From Streptomyces sp. WAC 04229 (GTDB taxonomy: Bacteria; Actinomycetota; Actinomycetes; Streptomycetales; Streptomycetaceae), in assembly GCF_003947455.1 (NCBI RefSeq), contig NZ_QHJH01000039.1, positions 1 through 49,145 on the forward strand: DNA of 49,145 bases, read 5' to 3'. The notes under the pieces were generated by a model. That model was not told the origin of the DNA, ran no database searches, and saw nothing but the letters and a program-made list of their open reading frames with translations. Below, piece by piece: positions 22,352 through 29,709 of the stretch (its first letter is position 1; each line of letters opens with the position of its first letter). The translations under genes were made by a program, and so were the position numbers.

Positions 22352-24157
22352 TCAGCGGCGGGCATGTTCGCGGAAGCCGCGGCCCGTCTTGCGGCCGAGG
22401 CAGCCCGCGGCCACCAAGTGCTCCAGCAGCGGCGCCGGGGCCAGGCCCGGATCGCGGAACTCGCGGTGCAGCACCTTCTCGATGGCCAGCGAGACGTCCA
22501 GGCCGACCACGTCCAGCAGCTCGAAGGGCCCCATCGGGTAGCCGCCGCCCAGCTTCATCGCGGCGTCGATGTCGTCGAGCGTCGCGTAGTGCTCCTGCAC
22601 CATCTTGACCGCGTTGTTCAGGTACGGGAACAGCAGCGCGTTCACGATGAACCCGGCCCGGTCGCCGCAGTCCACGGCGTGCTTGCGGATCTTCGCGCAG
22701 ACCTCGCGGACGGTGGCGTGCGTGTCGTCCGCCGTGAGCACCGTGCGGACCACCTCGACCAGCTTCATGGCCGGCGCCGGGTTGAAGAAGTGCATGCCGA
22801 TCACGTCCTGCGGGCGCGAGGTGGCGCGGGCGCAGGCGACGACGGGCAGCGAGGACGTGGTGGTGGCCAGCACCGCGCCGGGCTTGCAGACCTTGTCCAG
22901 CGTGGCGAACAGCTGCCGCTTCACCTCCAGGTCCTCGGCGACCGCCTCCACGGCCAGGTCCACGTCGGCGAAGTCGTCGTAGGACCCCGTCGGCGTGATC
23001 CGCTCCAGCGTCCGTGCGGCGTCCTCGGCGCTCATCCGCCCCTTGTCGACCGAGCGGGCCAGCGACTTGCCGACCCGGGCCTTCGCGGTCTGCGCCTTCT
23101 CCGCGCTGCGGGCGGCGAGCACGACCTCGTAGCCGGACTTGGCGAACACCTCCGCGATGCCGGACGCCATCGTGCCCGACCCGGCGACGCCCACCGCGCG
23201 CACCGGGCGGCCGGCGACGGGGGTGGCGTCCGCGCACGGGGTCAGGGCGTCCGGCACCACGACGGCGCTGCCGGGCGCCTCGTAGGTGTAGAAGCCGCGT
23301 CCTGCCTTGCGGCCCGTCAGGCCCGCCTCGCTGAGCTGCCTGAGGATCGGGGCGGGAGCGTGCAGCCGGTCGTGGGAGGCGGCGTACATGGCCTCCAGGA
23401 CCGTGCGCGCGGTGTCCACGCCGACCAGGTCCAGCAGTGCCAGCGGCCCCATCGGCAGACCGCAGCCGAGACGCATCGCGGCGTCGATGTCCTCCCGCGA
23501 GGCGTAGTTCGCCTCGTACATGGCCGCGGCCTGGTTGAGGTAGCCGAACAGCAGGCCGTCGGCGACGAAACCGGGCCGGTCGCCGACCGCCACGGGCTCC
23601 TTGCCGAGGTCCAGGGCGAGGTCGGTGACCGCCGTCACGGCGGCCGGCGCGGTCAGCACCGAGGAGACGACCTCGACCAGCTTCATCGCCGGGGCCGGGT
23701 TGAAGAAGTGCAGGCCGAGCACCCGCTCCGGACGGGAGGACTCGGCGGCCAGCCGCGTCACCGACAGGGCGTTGGTGCCGGTCGCCAGGATCGTCTCCGG
23801 ACGCACGATCCCGTCCAGTTCCCTGAAGACCTGCTGCTTGACCTCGTACGACTCCGGGACCACCTCGATCACCAGGTCGGCGTCGGCCGCCGCACGCAGG
23901 TCGGTGGTGGTACGGACACGGGCGAGGGCGTCGGCGCGCTCCTGCTCGGTGAGGCGTCCGCGCTCGACGGCACGGGCGGTGGACGACTCCAGCGCGGTGA
24001 GCGCCTTGGCGGCCTGCGCCTCGCTGACGTCGACGCCGACGACGGCGCGGCCGGCCCGGGCGAGGACCTCGGTGATGCCGGTGCCCATGGTGCCCAGGCC
24101 GATGACGGCGATGGTCCGGAGCGGGGACAGAGGGGTGTCGGACAGGGGAGTGGCCAT
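22352..24157 (-). CDS. duplicated 3-hydroxybutyryl/3-hydroxyacyl-CoA dehydrogenase
   Basis: 601 aa made of two complete units, each a Rossmann domain plus a C-terminal dimerisation domain: GLGTMG at 20-25 and GSGTMA at 326-331. The second unit keeps the whole catalytic set (Ser in TTTSSL, His in GMHFFNP, Glu in LVEVV, Asn in GFIVNALL). In the first, the positions equal to clostridial Hbd Ser117 and Asn188 are Asn129 and Asp200 (TGTNAL, GFVADGLL), while His150 and Glu162 remain. It oxidises or reduces 3-hydroxyacyl-CoA with NAD(P); next to ccr it may lead acetoacetyl-CoA towards crotonyl-CoA. ATG at 24157 follows GGAG by 7 bases. Alternative role: phenylacetate-type 3-hydroxyadipyl-CoA oxidation. 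Confidence 0.92.
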   Translation of the reverse strand: MATPLSDTPLSPLRTIAVIGLGTMGTGITEVLARAGRAVVGVDVSEAQAAKALTALESSTARAVERGRLTEQERADALARVRTTTDLRAAADADLVIEVVPESYEVKQQVFRELDGIVRPETILATGTNALSVTRLAAESSRPERVLGLHFFNPAPAMKLVEVVSSVLTAPAAVTAVTDLALDLGKEPVAVGDRPGFVADGLLFGYLNQAAAMYEANYASREDIDAAMRLGCGLPMGPLALLDLVGVDTARTVLEAMYAASHDRLHAPAPILRQLSEAGLTGRKAGRGFYTYEAPGSAVVVPDALTPCADATPVAGRPVRAVGVAGSGTMASGIAEVFAKSGYEVVLAARSAEKAQTAKARVGKSLARSVDKGRMSAEDAARTLERITPTGSYDDFADVDLAVEAVAEDLEVKRQLFATLDKVCKPGAVLATTTSSLPVVACARATSRPQDVIGMHFFNPAPAMKLVEVVRTVLTADDTHATVREVCAKIRKHAVDCGDRAGFIVNALLFPYLNNAVKMVQEHYATLDDIDAAMKLGGGYPMGPFELLDVVGLDVSLAIEKVLHREFRDPGLAPAPLLEHLVAAGCLGRKTGRGFREHARR

Positions 24158-24452
24158 CGCGGGACTCCAGGAATGAGGGTGACGACGGAACACGCCCGGA
24201 CGCGCCGAGCGCGCCGGATGCGTGAAAGAGGAAGGAGTGCGGAGTGCGGGTGTTGCCGGGCTGGGATCGCACACGCCCGGTGCCGTCGCGGAGGCGTGCA
24301 CACGCCCGCCCGGCGGCTCTCTCCGACCGGCCCTGTCCCGGGGCCGAGTCGTCCTGCGGTACCCGTGGTACCGAACCGACTGTTCTCCCGGTGGCCGCGT
24401 CACCAGACCACCGTGAGGAGTTGCTGCGAGTGGGTGACCCGCTCGTCTGAGA

Positions 24453-24468
24453 TTAACTCGCGAGTAAC
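24453..24468. promoter_or_regulatory. candidate operator, palindrome centred on ACTCGCGAGT
   Basis: ACTCGCGAGT (24456-24465) is a perfect 10-bp palindrome inside an AT-rich patch; the outer bases extend it to a 16-bp near-palindrome with halves TTAACTCG and GTTACTCG. TetR-type repressors bind sites of this form. It overlaps a possible minus-strand -10 (TAATCT). Confidence 0.4.
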
Positions 24469-24524
24469 GAGCGCGCCAGCCCCCTGTGTTCGTGATGTAC
24501 GTCCCACACGCGGGGTGACCCGCC

Positions 24525-24530
24525 TAACCT
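24525..24530 (+). promoter_or_regulatory. -10 box of leaderless HEAT-repeat gene
   Basis: TAACCT ends 7 bases before the ATG at 24538; no ribosome-binding site is visible. Confidence 0.45.
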
Positions 24531-24537
24531 CGGTGCC

Positions 24538-25131
24538 ATGGACGAAGAGTTGCGAGTGCTCACGGAGCGCTTACGGACCGAGGCGGCGACTTCGGGGGTG
24601 CCGGGCGCCCCGACGGCCGCCGACCGGCTCGTGGCCACCGGGGACCACGACGAGCTGGCCGCCGTGCTCACCGAGCCCGGACAGCCGCTCTGGGCGCGGG
24701 AACTGGCCGCCTTCCGGCTCGGGACGGCGGGGGACCGGCGGGCCTTCGAGTCCCTCGTGCTGCTGCTCAACCCCCGGGACCCGCCGCGCTGCGCCGCCGC
24801 CGCCCACGCCCTGGCCCGCCTCGGCGACCCCCGCACCGCCCGCGCGGCCGCCGCCCTCGCCACCAACGAGCTGCGGGTCGCCTACGCCCTGCACCCGGTG
24901 CGGCTGCTGGTCGAGCTGCGGGCCCCCGAGGCCGTCCCCGCCCTGATCACCACGCTGCGCCGCCGGCTGCGCCCGCACGATCCCCACCGGCGGGTCGCGC
25001 TCGCCTGCGTCGAGGGCCTGGGCGCCCTCGGCGACGACCGGGCCGGCCCCGTGCTGAACGACGCCCTCGCCCACCCGGCGCTGGCCCAGGCGGCGGTGCG
25101 GGCGCTGGCGCGCATCCCGGGTCAGCGGTGA
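24538..25131 (+). CDS. HEAT-repeat protein with an early TTA codon
   Basis: 197 aa, soluble, mostly alpha-helical. Several HEAT/PBS-lyase-like repeats can be seen (ELAAFRLGTAGDRRAFESLVLLL, AAAHALARLGDPRTARAAAAL, ACVEGLGALGDDRAGPVLNDAL). Such repeats usually form a protein-protein or ligand-binding scaffold; I cannot name a partner. Leu12 is encoded by TTA (24571-24573), the rarest codon in Streptomyces, read by the developmentally controlled bldA tRNA. Translation is therefore expected to depend on bldA. The gene converges on the acetyltransferase gene with a 4-bp gap. Confidence 0.85.
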   Translation: MDEELRVLTERLRTEAATSGVPGAPTAADRLVATGDHDELAAVLTEPGQPLWARELAAFRLGTAGDRRAFESLVLLLNPRDPPRCAAAAHALARLGDPRTARAAAALATNELRVAYALHPVRLLVELRAPEAVPALITTLRRRLRPHDPHRRVALACVEGLGALGDDRAGPVLNDALAHPALAQAAVRALARIPGQR

Positions 25132-25135
25132 GCGG

Positions 25136-25663
25136 TCAGCCGGCCAGGTCGGCGGCGTACCGCACCTCGGGCACCTCGACGCCCTCCACCATGAAGGGCT
25201 CCTCGGCGCCGTCGGCGCCGAAGCCCGCCCGTTCGTAGAAGCGCCGGGCGCGGGCGTTGTCCCTGAGCACCCACAGGAACATCCGCGGGTGCCCGGCCGC
25301 CGCGCACCGGCGCACCGACTCCCGGATCAGGGCCTGCCCGATGCCCGCGCCGAGCCGCTCCGGGTCCACGTATATCGCGTACAACTCGGCGTCCCCGGTC
25401 GGCCGTTCACCGTCCCGGTAGGGGCCGTGGCAGGCCCAGCCCACGACTTCGCCGCGGTCGTCCTCGGCGACCAGGTTCACCACGCCGGCCGGGGCGCCGG
25501 AGAACAGGACGCGGCGCCGCTCGGCGTCCCCCGCGGCGTCCATGCCGTCCAGGTACACCTGCGGGACCAGGCCCCGGTAGGCGGTCTGCCAGCCCCGGAC
25601 GCGGATCAGGGCCACCCGGTCGCAGTCGGCGACCGTCATCTCCCGCACCAGCGGCCCGCTCAC
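25136..25663 (-). CDS. GNAT family N-acetyltransferase
   Basis: 175 aa. The acetyl-CoA binding motif A reads AIYVDPERLGAGIGQALI (R/Q-x-x-G-x-G/A form), followed by motif B (MFLWVLRDNARARRFYERAGF). The start is a GTG overlapping the ridA stop (GTGA), so it is translationally coupled to ridA. The substrate is unknown; a role beside RidA in amine or amino-acid metabolism is possible but not shown. Confidence 0.92.
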   Translation of the reverse strand: MSGPLVREMTVADCDRVALIRVRGWQTAYRGLVPQVYLDGMDAAGDAERRRVLFSGAPAGVVNLVAEDDRGEVVGWACHGPYRDGERPTGDAELYAIYVDPERLGAGIGQALIRESVRRCAAAGHPRMFLWVLRDNARARRFYERAGFGADGAEEPFMVEGVEVPEVRYAADLAG

Positions 25664-26058
25664 GGGGCCACGACCGCGAACGCCTCGATCTCCATCAGGA
25701 ACTCCGGCCGGACCAGCGCGGCAACCTGCACCGCCGAGGCGGCCGGCAGCCGGTCGCCGGGTATGTGCGCGGCGCGCGCGGCGCGGATCGCGTCCATGTG
25801 GGCCATGTCCGTGACGAAGTACGTCAGTTTGACCACGTCGTCGAATCCGGCGCCGGCCGCCGACAGGCACCGGCGCAGGTTCTCGAAGACCTGGCGGGCC
25901 TGGGCCTCGGGGTCGCCCACGCCGACGACCCCGCCGTCCTCGTCCAGCGCGAGCTGACCCGAGACGGCCACGAACCGTCCGGTGCCGAGGACGACATGGG
26001 TGTACTGGGCGGCGGGCGCGACGCCGTCGGGGGCGTGGATCCTGGTCAGCTCACTCAT
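25660..26058 (-). CDS. RidA family protein (enamine/imine deaminase-like)
   Basis: 132 aa YjgF/RidA fold with VAVSGQLALDEDGGVVG, the EAQARQVFENLRRCLSAAG helix, VVKLTYFVTDM and PEFLMEIEAFAVV. The final region reads RPEFLMEIEA, carrying the Arg and Glu expected of active RidA-type proteins. These enzymes hydrolyse reactive enamines made by PLP enzymes, though many paralogues have other roles. ATG at 26058 is used; it is downstream of the aminopeptidase gene by 65 bp and coupled to the acetyltransferase gene. Confidence 0.9.
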   Translation of the reverse strand: MSELTRIHAPDGVAPAAQYTHVVLGTGRFVAVSGQLALDEDGGVVGVGDPEAQARQVFENLRRCLSAAGAGFDDVVKLTYFVTDMAHMDAIRAARAAHIPGDRLPAASAVQVAALVRPEFLMEIEAFAVVAP

Positions 26059-26123
26059 GCGCCCATCGTGGACCATGGCACCGACAACGCCCCCGGCGGG
26101 CCGCCCACCGGGGGAGCGGACGG

Positions 26124-27725
26124 CTAGTGGCGGAAGCCGAGCAGCCTGTGCAGCGTCGAGCCGCGGGCGGACGTCGAAGCCGCCTTGGACTCCAGCGGCT
26201 CGGGCTCGGGCAGCGCCGCACAGACCGCGTCCGGCTCACCCGCGCGCGCCCCACCCGCGCCGCGCGGCACGGTGCCGTCGGTCAGGTACGCGGCCAGGCG
26301 CTCGTCCAGGCAGGAGTTCCCGCTCAGCGTGATGCCGTGGTTGCCGCCGCCCTCCTCGACGACGAGGGCGGAGCCGCGCAGCATGCGGTGCGCGGTGACC
26401 GCGCCCTCGTACGGGGTGGCCGCGTCGCCGGTCGCCTGGAACAGCAGCGCGGGCGGCAGCTGGCCGTTGGCGACGTCCACCGGCTGCCCCGCGCCCGTGG
26501 GCCAGGACGCGCACGGCGCGTTGTACCAGGCGTTGTTCCAGACCATGAACGGCGCCTTCTCGTACAGGCCCCAGTTGTCGTCGCGCCACTCGTCCCAGTC
26601 GCGCGGCCAGGCCGCGTCGCGGCACTGCACCGCGGTGTAGACGCTGTAGCCGTTCTCGCCCGAGGCGTCCAGGGCCCCGAAGTTCTCGTACACCTCGACC
26701 AGCGGGTCCGTGTCCCCGGATTTCGCGTAGGCGGCGAAGGCCTCCGCCAGATAGGGCCAGTAGCCGTTGTAGTAGCCGCCGGGGATGAAGGTGTCCTCCA
26801 GCTCCGACGCGCCGACCCGCCCGCCCGCGGGCTCCTTCGCCAGCGCCGTGCGCATGGCGTACCACCGCTGCTCGATCCGCTCCGGGTCGGTGCCCATCCC
26901 GTACGCGGCGTCGTGCTCGGCGATCCACGCCAGGAACGCCCGGTGGCGGTCGTTGAAGGCGAGGTCCTGGTTGAGGTTCGCGTCGTACCAGACGTCGTCC
27001 GGGCCGACGACGGAGTCCAGGACCAGGCGCCGCACGCGCGCGGGGTAGAGCTTGGCGTAGACGGCGCCCAGATAGGTGCCGTAGGAGTAGCCGAAGTAGT
27101 TGACCCGCTCCGCGCCGAGCGCCGCCCGGATCGCGTCCACGTCCCGGGCGGCACTGACGGTGTCGATGTACGGCAGCACGTCCGCGTACTTGTCGCCGCA
27201 CGCCTCGGCGAACGCCTCCGCGCGGGCGAGGTTGGCCCGCTCGACGCCGGGCGTGTCGGGCAGCGAGTCGGGGCGCACGGGGTCGAAGTGGCCCGGCCGG
27301 CAGTTCAGGGCGGGGCTGCTCTTCCCCACGCCGCGCGGGTCGAAGCCGATGACGTCGTACTGCGCGGCCACCTTCTCCGGCAGCGAGGACGCCACGAACC
27401 CGGCGAGCGTCAGCCCGCTGCCACCCGGACCGCCGGGGTTGACCAGCAGGGGGCCCTGGTACGTCGCGGCGGAGTGCGGGACGCGGGACAGCGCGAGCGT
27501 GATCTGCCTCCCGCGCGGGCGCGCGTGGTCGAGCGGCACCTCGAGGGACGCGCACTGGAGCGTCGGGTAGTCCTCCGTGGCGCACTTCTTCCACTGGAGC
27601 TTCGCGGCGGACGCGGCGGCCGGGGTCCCGGCGGAGCGCGGCGCGTTCGCCTCGGCGGGGACGGCCGTGACACTTCCCGCGGCGATGACTGCGGCGCCGC
27701 ACAGCACGGCTGCGCGTTGTCTCAT
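26124..27725 (-). CDS. tap: secreted tripeptidyl aminopeptidase-type alpha/beta-hydrolase
   Basis: 533 aa. Sec-type signal peptide (MRQRAAVLCGAAVIAAGSVTAVPAEA), then an alpha/beta-hydrolase: oxyanion region LLVNPGGPGGSG, nucleophile Ser in GYSYGTYLG, a helical cap, Asp in QATGDAATP and His in GGGNHGITL; the TAP-like C-terminal domain follows. Related Streptomyces enzymes remove tripeptides from protein N-termini outside the cell. GGAGG lies 5 bases before the ATG at 27725. Several Cys near the C-terminus (CRDAAW, CASWP, SCLDE, VCAAL) suit an exported, disulfide-bearing protein. Confidence 0.93.
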   Translation of the reverse strand: MRQRAAVLCGAAVIAAGSVTAVPAEANAPRSAGTPAAASAAKLQWKKCATEDYPTLQCASLEVPLDHARPRGRQITLALSRVPHSAATYQGPLLVNPGGPGGSGLTLAGFVASSLPEKVAAQYDVIGFDPRGVGKSSPALNCRPGHFDPVRPDSLPDTPGVERANLARAEAFAEACGDKYADVLPYIDTVSAARDVDAIRAALGAERVNYFGYSYGTYLGAVYAKLYPARVRRLVLDSVVGPDDVWYDANLNQDLAFNDRHRAFLAWIAEHDAAYGMGTDPERIEQRWYAMRTALAKEPAGGRVGASELEDTFIPGGYYNGYWPYLAEAFAAYAKSGDTDPLVEVYENFGALDASGENGYSVYTAVQCRDAAWPRDWDEWRDDNWGLYEKAPFMVWNNAWYNAPCASWPTGAGQPVDVANGQLPPALLFQATGDAATPYEGAVTAHRMLRGSALVVEEGGGNHGITLSGNSCLDERLAAYLTDGTVPRGAGGARAGEPDAVCAALPEPEPLESKAASTSARGSTLHRLLGFRH

Positions 27726-27828
27726 GGCGTCCTCCGGAGACGGCGTGGCTGCGGTCCGCGCGAGTCGCGGTCCTCGCCGGATCGTCCCGGGGAGCGCCCC
27801 TGGAGGAACATAATCTGCTCATACATGA

Positions 27829-27838
27829 CCCAATTGGG
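27829..27838. promoter_or_regulatory. palindrome CCCAATTGGG upstream of the aminopeptidase gene
   Basis: A perfect 10-bp palindrome lies about 100 bp before the tap start, in the most AT-rich part of the gap. It overlaps a possible -35 (TTGGGT) for a -10 TATGTT at about 27816-27811. Possible operator; no regulator is adjacent. Confidence 0.3.
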
Positions 27839-27881
27839 CCGGAAGATGCCCTCCAATGCTCTCTCGTACCCTCGAATGAAC

Positions 27882-28928
27882 CTAGATGAGCGAAAGTTGG
27901 GTCGGCTCCGTGGCGTCGGTCTCGGCGGGCCGTGCGGCCTCGGGCTCCGCGACCCGCCGCGGCATCCCCTCGCGCGTGGGCCCGATGCCGTACTCGCGGG
28001 CCAGATCGTGCACCTGGCGCGTGATCCGGCGCTGGTACCACTTCGGGGCGTAGGCGCCCTCCGCGTACAGCCGCTCGTACCGGCGCACCAGGTGCGGGTG
28101 GTGCCGGGCGAGCCAGGCCATGAACCACTCCCGGGCGCCCGGCCGCAGATGCAGCACGAGGGGCGTCACCGAGGTGGCCCCGGCGGCGGCGATCGCCCGT
28201 ACGGTCGCGCGCAGTTGGGCCGGCTCGTCGCCGAGGAAGGGAATCACCGGCGCCATCAGGACACCGCAGCCGATGCCGTGCTCACCGAGGGTCCGCACGA
28301 CCTCCAGCCGGCGTTCCGGTGCGGGCGTGCCCGGCTCCACGGTCCGCCACAGCTCCGCGTCGGTGAAGCCGACCGAGACCGAGATCCCCACGTCCGTCAC
28401 CCGGGCCGCGCGCGTCAGCAGGTCCAGGTCGCGCAGGATCAGGGTGCCCTTGGTCAGGACCGAGAAGGGGTTCGCCCGCTCGGTGAGCGCCTCGATGATG
28501 CCGGGCATCAGCCGGTAGCGGCCCTCGGCGCGCTGGTAGCAGTCGACGTTCGTGCCCATCGCGACGTGCTCGCCCTGCCAGCGGCGCGAGGCCAGCTGGC
28601 GGCGGAGCAGCTCGGGCGCGTTCACCTTGACGACGATCTGCGAGTCGAAGCCGAGTCCGGTGTCGAGGTCCAGGTAGCTGTGCGTCTTCCGCGCGAAACA
28701 GTAGACGCACGCGTGCGTGCAGCCCCGGTAGGGGTTCACGGTCCACTCGAACGGCATGCGCGAGGCCCCCGGCACGCGGTTGAGGATCGAGCGGGCCCGG
28801 ACCTCGTGGAAGGTGACGCCGCGGAACTCGGGCGTGTCGAAGGTGCGGGTGGTCACCGCGTCCGCGCCGAACAGCGCGGGGTCGGCCGCTCGGGCGTGGT
28901 CGGAGTCGGTGAGGTTCTCCCAGCGCAT
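27882..28928 (-). CDS. Rv2578c-family radical SAM protein
   Basis: 348 aa. The cluster motif CTHACVYC (CxxxCxxC) follows NPYRG and coordinates a [4Fe-4S] centre that cleaves S-adenosylmethionine; the family is related to spore photoproduct lyase. Other conserved parts: SQIVVKVNAPELL, GTNVDCYQRAEG, LTKGTLILRDLD and the C-terminal HHPHLVRRYERLYAEGAYAPKWYQRR. The substrate is unknown. AGGAGG lies just before the ATG at 28928. An SOS-box-like sequence overlaps the promoter, which suggests a DNA-damage role as for its mycobacterial relative. Only 156 bp separate it from tap downstream. Confidence 0.93.
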   Translation of the reverse strand: MRWENLTDSDHARAADPALFGADAVTTRTFDTPEFRGVTFHEVRARSILNRVPGASRMPFEWTVNPYRGCTHACVYCFARKTHSYLDLDTGLGFDSQIVVKVNAPELLRRQLASRRWQGEHVAMGTNVDCYQRAEGRYRLMPGIIEALTERANPFSVLTKGTLILRDLDLLTRAARVTDVGISVSVGFTDAELWRTVEPGTPAPERRLEVVRTLGEHGIGCGVLMAPVIPFLGDEPAQLRATVRAIAAAGATSVTPLVLHLRPGAREWFMAWLARHHPHLVRRYERLYAEGAYAPKWYQRRITRQVHDLAREYGIGPTREGMPRRVAEPEAARPAETDATEPTQLSLI

Positions 28929-28955
28929 GGACGCCTCCTCGGTAGCACTGGCCAC

Positions 28956-28973
28956 ACAATAGAACACTTGTTC
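28956..28973 (-). promoter_or_regulatory. SOS-box-like site and -10 box of the radical SAM gene
   Basis: GAACACTTGTTC (28962-28973) fits the GAAC-N4-GTTC core bound by actinobacterial LexA. Read on the minus strand it is directly followed by TATTGT (28961-28956), a good -10 box, 27 bases before the ATG. A repressor here would block the promoter. Confidence 0.5.
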
Positions 28974-29088
28974 CCTTGATCGTGCGGCCCAGTCGCGCGG
29001 GGCCGCTTCGCGCCCCCCGATTTGGTGGCCGGGCGGCGGGGTGATTGGCTTTCCCCGACCCCGAGAACCAGGCCCTGGAGGGACCCGA

Positions 29089-29535
29089 ATGGCGCAGGTC
29101 GAGGCGGAGACGGAGCGGATCGTCGCGGCGGACGCGGAGACGGTGTTCGACACCCTCGCCGACTACAGCGGCACCCGCGAGAAGCTGCTCCCCGAGCACT
29201 TCAGCGAGTACGAGGTCCGGGAGGGCGGCGACGGCGAGGGCACCCTCGTGCACTGGAAGCTCCAGGCCACCAGCAAGCGCGTCCGCGACTGCCTGCTGGA
29301 CGTCACCGAGCCGACCGACGGGGAGCTGGTCGAGAAGGACCGCAACTCCTCCATGGTCACCACCTGGCGGGTCACCCCCGCGGGCGAGGGCAAGTCCCGG
29401 GTCGTGGTCGTCACCACCTGGCAGGGCGCCGGCGGCGTCGGCGGCTTCTTCGAGAAGACCTTCGCGCCCAAGGGGCTCGCCCGGATCTACGACGCGATGC
29501 TCACCAAGCTCGCCGCCGAGGTCGAGAAGCAGTAG
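29089..29535 (+). CDS. SRPBCC family protein (START-like lipid/ligand-binding fold)
   Basis: 148 aa. Pattern of a polyketide cyclase/dehydrase or Bet v1-like protein: N-terminal strand VEAETERIVAADAETVFDTLADYSG, a curved beta sheet (LVHWKLQA, SMVTTWRVTP, SRVVVVTTWQ) and a long C-terminal helix (ARIYDAMLTKLAAEVEK). It should bind a hydrophobic ligand in a cavity; the ligand is not evident. GGAGGG at 29077-29082 sets the ATG. It diverges from the radical SAM gene and is followed by a T-tailed hairpin. Confidence 0.88.
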   Translation: MAQVEAETERIVAADAETVFDTLADYSGTREKLLPEHFSEYEVREGGDGEGTLVHWKLQATSKRVRDCLLDVTEPTDGELVEKDRNSSMVTTWRVTPAGEGKSRVVVVTTWQGAGGVGGFFEKTFAPKGLARIYDAMLTKLAAEVEKQ

Positions 29536-29596
29536 TCCCGGCCGGCCGGCCGGAAGCGGCCAAACGGCAAGCCGCGGGCGGTCGTTGGCCGCCTCA

Positions 29597-29633
29597 CCGG
29601 TTCGAGTGATCTCCGGTCGAACCGGCCGCTTTT
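29597..29633 (+). terminator. rho-independent terminator after the SRPBCC gene
   Basis: CCGGTTCGA (29597-29605) and TCGAACCGG (29617-29625) form a perfect 9-bp stem with an 11-base loop, followed by CCGCTTTT. A second hairpin, GCGGCCAA/TTGGCCGC, lies just before it, after a CCGG tandem run at 29538-29553. Confidence 0.75.
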
Positions 29634-29709
29634 CCGTAACTCGTCGCACTTGTTCGCAGTTGTCGCCTCAGGCGGCAATTCTGAGCAGGTGTGACGAGGG
29701 GAGCGGGAC

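Larger units (their letters stand above)
24158..24537. other. 380-bp divergent intergenic region
   Basis: No convincing gene is present. It holds control elements for the dehydrogenase (minus) and the HEAT protein (plus): an inverted repeat CGGTAC-CCGTG-GTACCG at 24357-24373, the ACTCGCGAGT palindrome (24456-24465) and a -10 for the plus-strand gene at 24525-24530. Confidence 0.6.

Noticed and set aside
24371..24383. GAAC-N5-GTTC as a second SOS box
   Set aside because: The spacer is 5 bases instead of 4 and the outer bases do not fit.
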